A DNA stretch of 64,000 nucleotides. It comes from Chloranthus sessilifolius (lineage: Eukaryota > Streptophyta > Magnoliopsida > Chloranthales > Chloranthaceae). The notes beneath the pieces were generated by a model. That model saw nothing but the letters and a program-made list of their open reading frames with translations, did not search any database and was not told where the DNA came from. The position numbers were made by a program, and so were the translations under genes. The stretch covers positions 46,254,287 to 46,318,286 of the forward strand of contig CM037590.1 of the NCBI GenBank assembly GCA_021018995.1, given 5' to 3'. Below are positions 58,105 through 64,000 of the stretch, piece after piece (position 1 is the stretch's first letter; every line of letters begins with the position of its first letter).

Positions 58105-60186
58105 TGTCACAACCCCAGATTTTTGGGAAACGTTCATGTCATATACTATACACATGTATATGTGTTTCACAAAGAAACCAAAACGAACCCGTAGACACTA
58201 TGTGTGTATGAGGGAAACACACTAGTATTTCCCTAACTTATAAGTATATAAGTGAAAGAGGGAGGAGAGAAGAGCCCCTTATGTAACTCTATTCTTACCT
58301 AAATAGAGAGAAGGAGAAATAGAGAGAAAAAAAAGAAGAGCCTAATAAAGAACTAGGGTTTTGTTGGGACTTAAATCGGTGGAAGAGCTGGAGCAAAGGC
58401 TGGAGGAGGAACCTTGGAGACCTTTTAGCCTAATAGAATTTCGAATCTTGAATCGAACTTGCGCGAGACTCATCATTGGAGGTATGTTAAAGGCATGATA
58501 GATGCTTAGGCATGTTTTAAATAATAGGTAGAATGTTGGTTGAATATTTTGTTGATGTTAAATGCTGAATGAGGGAAGAAATAGCTTTCTCGAGCAGATC
58601 GAGGAGTAAAAATATATCGCTCCTCGCTCGAGCGGCCAAAACGGATCGCTCAAGCGAGGCCAAATTATAAAAATATAGCTCTGGGCTCGCTCGCGCGGTC
58701 CCCAAAATAAGAGGGAAGCTCGCTCGAGCGAGGTCCCCAGTAAAGCTTCAGGCGGCTCGATTTAGCCGCTCAAGCGACCTCGATTTAACCGCTCGAGCGA
58801 GGTCAAGTGATCGCTCGAGCGAGGTCTAGTGACCGCTCGAGCGAGGAATTGTGCTCGCTCGCGCGAGGTACCACATAGTTCTTGAAATTATTGGTGCAGA
58901 AACCTGGAGGCTATGCACTCCAATTATTCCTGTAACCCTTCTGAGCATATTCTAAATACATGAAATGTAGGTTTGACGTAGGATCGTGAAGTGTAAACCT
59001 CTACGAGAAACGTGCTTTGAAATTCGTCGAGGTAGGGAATATTCTTGAAACATGTATTTTTTTTCGTCAACTCATATATGCAGTGTAATTCTATCAAAAG
59101 ATGTATTAAATCAGTAGTATCCCAGGGATACAGATGAAAACAAACCGTGAAATTAAAGCAAAATGATAAGGCCTAATGTACTAAAAATTAGCACAAATCA
59201 TGGTGAATAACTATATGTAAAGCACATCGATATTTTTGTTATTTAAAGTTGATTAGAATACCCCACCGACATGGCGGGATACGTACGATTGACGCGGCAG
59301 GATATCCGTGACCGATATGGCGGCCAATCCGTATACTTATAGCACATCTTAGGGATGTAGATTTGAAAATAGACCCCGCCACCTATGAGAAAGGGGCATG
59401 GGCAGTATTCCTAGGGAATACATACAACAATTGTCTAGTAGACGACGATGGTGGGTATTCCATCGGGGCTCGATGCTATATTGCTCAGGGATTATTTAAG
59501 TTAAAGGTTTAAGTGATTATACCGAATTCATAACTAAACCAATAAGATGAGAACAAACAACACCAGGAAAGGAAATCAGCTGTATCCATTCTAGTTATTC
59601 CAGTTATATCAATTGTTCTGTTTAAAAGTGATATCTAGTAAATTGTGCTTTCAAAACTGCTAGCATATATGTAAGATTTAATCTATATGTTCACTTTGTT
59701 TCCCTATTGAGCTAGGATGTAGCTCACCCCTTAGACTATACGTCGCAGGTTCAAGACTGGCTGCAACAAGGACTTCTAGAGACGTTGATTCAGGAGATTC
59801 AGACTACGTACCCACTGAGGAGTCAGAGCCTCCTCCCGAAGATTTCTTCTAGGAGACCCATTGTGCACTTTGAGAGTGAGTTGAGAATTTTAGGCACGAC
59901 TTGGTATATGAAGCCTCTTTATGGAATGTAATTAAATATGATATGCTTTTGATAAAACATTTGGAGTGAACATTTATCTAACGGCCTGGGTAGGTTCTTA
60001 TGCCAATGAATTGGCATGGGACAAGGACTGCCTTTTGGGGGCCCTAAACTATTTTAGACATGAGAATTCGTTTAGAGTAAAATTTTGGCTTGTATATACC
60101 AAATGTATTGTAAAGGTTCTTGGGCACGGCCTCAAGGGTTGTACTGATGGCACGGTTTTCAGAGCGCCGAAAATCGGGCTGTCACA
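58105..60186 (+). repeat. 3' LTR of the chromodomain element
   Basis: It is preceded by a purine tract (AAGTTGGGGTGA). It holds the same TATA box and about nine CGCTCGAGCG-type units at 58622-58868. It ends CGGGCTGTCACA. Confidence 0.9.
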
Positions 60187-60375
60187 AAAATGATCTCTGA
60201 TGTAGTGCCTGATTTAGTGCAATCAAATCCTTTATCTTAAATTGAAAATTTGTTGGATATATAGAGTAGCCATTAATTTTAGATGATATTTTACGACTTT
60301 AATAAGATTGTTTTTGTTCCATTCTTTTATGCCGAAGACATTCTTATCATGGCACACCTATAAGGTGGTATATAT

Positions 60376-62452
60376 TGTCGGGTTTTGACTTGATTTATGA
60401 TTGCAATTAAAGATTCCTTTGGGAATTGGTTTGGTTTGGTCATTTTGAGTTGATTTATGAATTTTTTTTTTTTACGTTTTGAGGTTTTAGAGTTGGCACC
60501 CCCTTGGGGCTTTGTTTCACATGTGAAACTTGGTCTTTTAGGCACCGGTATTTGTGGTTCTTCTTTGTTGAGTAAAATTAGAGAATTTGATCTCCATTGT
60601 TTGTAGCCTTTGTGCATCTTCTTCGTAATAGTGGAAACACTTTGTTTGACTGCCCGTGAATATAGGCTTAGACCGATTCACGTAAATCTTGTTCTTATTT
60701 GTGGTATGATCTCTTTCTCCTTCTACCTTATTGTGATATTGGTTATTTGGTTTATTGGTTTTCTTTTTCGCAGGTGAAAGACATCAACGTGATTGGAAGT
60801 GCAAACGTATTGTAAGAGGTTTTTGCACAACAATTGGTATCAAAGCCTAGGTTTAGACTTGGGCATCGTTTTCTTCCACGAGAAAATTTTCTCTTGTTGT
60901 TGGTGGTTCTTTACGATTGACTATGTGAAGGGTTAGATGTGACGGAGAAAGATTGAAACAAGATTAATCAGCAGACTTGTGACACAAATCGGTTTGCGAA
61001 AGATTAAAAATAGTTCGTAATGAAGGGTACTAGTTGCAAAGAAGGACTTTGCTAGGTGGAGCAACCTCCATTGTTGATATGGAGATTGGTACTGCAAATA
61101 ACTCTTAAAAAATTTACAGTTTGACAGTTTTTGTGTATTTGCAGTTTGACATATTCAGGTGCATTGTCAGTTTGACACTTCAGGTGCATTGACAGTTTGG
61201 CACATTCAGGTGCATTGACAGTTTGGCACATTCAGGTGCATTGGCAGTTTGGCACTTCATGTGCATTAGCAGTTTGGCACTTCGGGTGCATTGGTAATTT
61301 AGACACTTTCGGGTGCATTGACAGTTTGACACTTTTGAGTGCATTGACAATTTGCACATTTTTGTGTGCATTAGCAATTTGGCACTTCAGGTGCATTGTA
61401 ATTTTGGGCATTTTCTGGTGCATTGGCAATTTGGGCACTTTCGGGTGCATTGGTAATTTGGGCACTTTCGGGTACATTGGTAGTTTGACACTTTGGGTGC
61501 ATTGGTAGCTTGGCACTTCGGGTGCATTGATATTTTAAACACTTTCAGGTGCATTGGTAGTTTGAAACTTCGGGTGTGTTGGTAATTTGGACACTTTTGG
61601 GTGCATTGGTAGTTTGGCACTTCGAGTGCATTAGCAATTTTGACACTTTCGAGGTACGTTGGTGTTGGTGGGCACATTTGAAGACAATTTTGAAGTTAAA
61701 ATTGAAAATGTTTGATTTGTTTAAATGACATGAGATTTCATGTCGATGTGAAGAATTATTGTTGATTTGCAAATCTCGCCAAGGTGGAGATTGCTAGGTT
61801 TTGGCTTGATTTGTGGTTGCAACTAAAGATTCCTTTGGAAATTTGTTTGGTCAACTAATAGTTAATAGAAATTTAAATAGGTTTAGTTGCTATTTTAAGA
61901 TGGATTAATATAAGTTCCTATTAAATAGGATATGGAAGATGAAGAATGAGAGTCCAAACCAAAATTAGAAATTGGGAGAATTTTGGAACTTGGGTTCTCT
62001 TTGGGTAATTTAGTGTGAGAGAAAAACTTGCTATAAAAGAAGAGTCCTAGCCTAAATAGGAAACTAGGTAAGAATAAATAGGTGAGAAAGTTTTTTGGAC
62101 GTTTTGGAGTTTTAGAGTTGGGACTCTCTTAGGGCTTTATTTCGCATGTGAGACTTGGTCTTTTAGGCACCGGTATTTGTGGTTCTCCTTTGTTGGATAA
62201 GATTAGAAAATTCGATCTCCATTGTTTGTAGCCTTTGTGCATCTTTTTCGTAATAATGGAAACTCTTTATTTGACTGCCCGTAGACATAGGCTTAGGCCG
62301 AATCACGTAAATCTTGTTCTGTGGCATGATCTCTTTCTCTTTCTCCCTTCTTGTAATATTAGTTATTTGATTTATTGGTTTTCTTCTTCACACGTGAAAG
62401 CCATCAACGCGATTGAAAGTGCAAACGCCTTGTAAGGGATTTTTGCACAACA
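60376..62452 (+). mobile_element. Copia-like non-autonomous LTR element with internal minisatellite
   Basis: LTRs are 60376-60832 and 61792-62452. They share the GGCACCGGTATTTGTGGTTC segment and end TTTTTGCACAACA. The primer site TTGGTATCAAAGCC lies at 60835 and the purine tract AAGGTGGAGATTG just before the right LTR. The flanks TATAT and CATAT are a near target duplication. The interior of about 960 bp has no coding parts and is dominated by a tandem repeat. It looks non-autonomous; the LTRs are moderately diverged. Confidence 0.8.
61115..61660. repeat. Minisatellite, about 20 units of 25-28 bp
   Basis: Units of the type TTTGGCACTTCGGGTGCATTGG followed by CAA, CAG or TAA repeat head to tail. 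Small length differences (CACTTC or CACTTTC) change the frame between units, so open frames read from it on both strands are artefacts. Confidence 0.9.
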
Positions 62453-62734
62453 CATATGTTTTCATATAGCACACATAAAAAAAAGTGAACTAAATACCAA
62501 GTTATCTAGCGCTTATGTCTTATGTTGCTTACCTAAAACCTAATACTCATTTTCTCTATCGACCATAACTTTCCCTTGTAAGAAAATTGCGAGTCTTATT
62601 TCTCTACTTGTTTCTGATATTGACTAAGCGCTTTTCAAATTCAAAATGCTTTATGCTCATTCTTACTACTTCCCTCCGGATCTTTACTCTTCTGTTACTT
62701 TCATGTACTTATAGCATCTCAACTTTTTATAAAT

Positions 62735-63470
62735 GGTCTTTTTTTGGCCTCCAATGGACATATTCAAATCATCTCAAGTGATATTCTACAATTTTTCCTT
62801 TGTAGTATCTCTCTCAAATGTACATATTGGTTTTGAATTTTATTCTTTATTTTTACTCCACACATCCATCTTAATATATAAATCTAAATCACATGAATTT
62901 TATCTTCTTACCATTGTTTAAAGCCCAATATTATGCAACATATAATATGGCTGGTCTAACCGTTATCTTATAGAATTCTCATTTCAGTCCTAGAGTAACT
63001 CTAGGATGGCAAAATACTCCGCTTATTGATTTCCATTTTATCCAACCTACATTAATCCTCTTCAAATTCATAATATGATTGTAAAGTAGAGCTTAAATAG
63101 TAAAGTTTGTAATGATAATATGACACTAATTGATTTTCTATCTTTAATCAATCCTCCTTTCGACTATATAATTTTCACCAAATTTGCATTTTATATATTC
63201 CGTATGTGCTCTCCTAATTTTCAAACCTCTAGATTTTGAGACTTCTTTCCATAATATCAGTTTATCATTTATTTATTTTATTTTTAATCCAATTAGTACT
63301 TCATCACACAAAGATAATATGTACCATTGAATCTACGTCTACAGTTAATGACTTCAAGATCAAAGTAAACAAATCAATGCTTGAAATAGATCCCCCATGC
63401 AACCCTATTTTGAGTGAGAACACACTCTCTACACACATCCTTCTTACAAATCTATCAGGGAAAAATAGAT
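62735..63470 (-). mobile_element. RTE-like LINE reverse-transcriptase fragment
   Basis: The minus strand, with several stops and frame changes, shows the family's ordered motifs. KIGLHGGSISSIDLFTLIL matches the usual GLHQGSALSPYLF. TEYIKCKFGE follows, then INVGWIKWKSISGVFCHPR, VRPAILYVA, and finally RWFGHVQRRP-like LR.FEYVHWRP. This is the end of the reverse transcriptase and C-terminal part of a plant RTE/LINE protein. It is 5'-truncated and clearly inactive. No poly(A) tail was recognised. Confidence 0.75.
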
Positions 63471-64000
63471 CCCCAATCCTTTTTTTAATTTAGGGAAAAA
63501 AATTAAAAATAATTCAAAAATGGAAAAGTTGGAAAGAAATAATCAAATTTTTTATAATTTATTCAAGATGTCACAACTTTTGAATAAATTATAATATATT
63601 TGTTTGATGAATAAATAATGATTAAAGCATGACTTTTTTAAAAAAATGGATTATTATCACCATTCTCATGACATGGGTTCCTAATCCAGCCATTCTCCCT
63701 CCACTAGACCTTAAAAGCCTCAAACAAATCTTTTCATTTTATATTTACATGATTATTATGCCCTTATCTCTCAAATATTTTCCAAAATGTTTTAAAGCCT
63801 TTTTTTTGGTACATCTTCGCCTCCACTACCTATCCCCAAGGCGAAATTAGGGCAAATGAAAAATAAAAACTTTGGTCGTGGCGGGGCGAAGGTTGGCGGC
63901 TATAATAGTCAGCTCATTTCTCTCCACTGTGAATCGGTCAATCTTTCTTTATGTTTGTTTTATAAGAAAAAATGTGCACAAGTGTACAATTATTTATGGG
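63471..64000. other. Non-coding stretch without a gene
   Basis: AT-rich, with no supported feature. Confidence 0.5.

Larger units (their letters stand above)
48648..60186 (+). mobile_element. Chromodomain Gypsy LTR element (Tekay/Del-like), 11.5 kb
   Basis: LTRs are 48648-50873 and 58105-60186, ending CGGGCTGTCACA, and the primer site TTGGTATCAAAGCC lies at 50875. The A-rich flanks suggest a short target duplication. Domains in order are gag (about 50960-52340) with two CCHC knuckles (CAKCGKSHKTADC and CFKCGKIGHVIRDC), protease (IDPGSTHSF near 52580) and reverse transcriptase ([30 protein letters not shown]). RNase H (PGKANVVADALSRK) and integrase (HPGSTKMYQDLKKNYWWRGL, ISMDFIVGLPRT) follow, then a chromodomain-like end (VLVRWKNHPIEEATWE) near 55780-55880. 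An extra ORF sits before the 3' LTR. The LTRs are much alike, so it is young relative to the others here. It looks broken, with a handful of breaks. Confidence 0.92.

Noticed and set aside
61115-61660. Possible CRISPR-like array of short repeats
   Set aside because: Units are head to tail without unique spacers, and this is plant nuclear DNA.
61180-61772. Several overlapping open frames on both strands with repeated NCQCT or CTRKCPN-like residues
   Set aside because: They are read from the 25-28 bp minisatellite, so the repetition is at DNA level and no frame is favoured.

Overview
This is nuclear DNA of a flowering plant. The sequence is AT-rich and has spliced genes with GT-AG introns, a complete remorin gene (a family of land plants), plant-type 5' leaders with AAACCCTAA telo-boxes, and plant transposable-element lineages: chromovirus and Copia LTR elements, PIF/Harbinger, hAT-like MITEs, TRIMs, tRNA-derived SINEs and an RTE-like LINE. 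I cannot name the species. Most of the 64 kb is mobile DNA at different stages of decay. I see no bacterial, organellar, CRISPR, rRNA or tRNA genes.

Layout. 1-6.5 kb: the right part of a PIF/Harbinger DNA transposon. Its transposase is split by a gag-only LTR element (679-4409), and behind it lie a viroplasmin/RNase H1 N-terminal-like domain and an unrecognised Arg/Pro-rich ORF. 6.5-12 kb: a possible PPR fragment, then a Tourist-like element, a SINE and a short LTR element nested in one another. 12-19 kb: mostly non-coding, with a hAT-like MITE, one kinase fragment, and the promoter and first exon of a ZRANB3-like SNF2 helicase gene (15.7-16.1 kb, minus strand). 19-24 kb: two non-autonomous LTR elements, the second GC-rich. 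24.4-25.5 and 35.1-36.6 kb: two diverged copies of one block carrying a broken host gene. 26-33.6 kb: a broken Copia element with a second gag-only LTR element inside it. 33.6-35.1 kb: Gypsy and Copia remnants. 36.7-43.1 kb: degenerate short repeats, foldback repeats, MITEs, SINEs and CGGCCG-centred palindromic islands.

43.9-47.7 kb holds the one complete host gene: a six-exon remorin of 334 codons, with TRIMs and MITEs in its introns. 48.6-60.2 kb is a large chromodomain Gypsy element (Tekay/Del-like). It has about 2.1-2.2 kb LTRs and an extra ORF between the chromodomain and the 3' LTR. 60.4-62.5 kb is a Copia-like non-autonomous element carrying a 20-unit minisatellite, and 62.7-63.5 kb is an RTE-like LINE fragment.

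The most notable pattern is that several unrelated LTR families here carry arrays of a short perfect palindrome in their LTRs: CGCTCGAGCG, ACGGACGTCCGT or TTCGATCGAA. In the chromodomain element the same array appears a third time, just upstream of a TATA box and leader in front of the extra ORF. That looks like a separately promoted cassette sharing its regulatory sites with the LTR.
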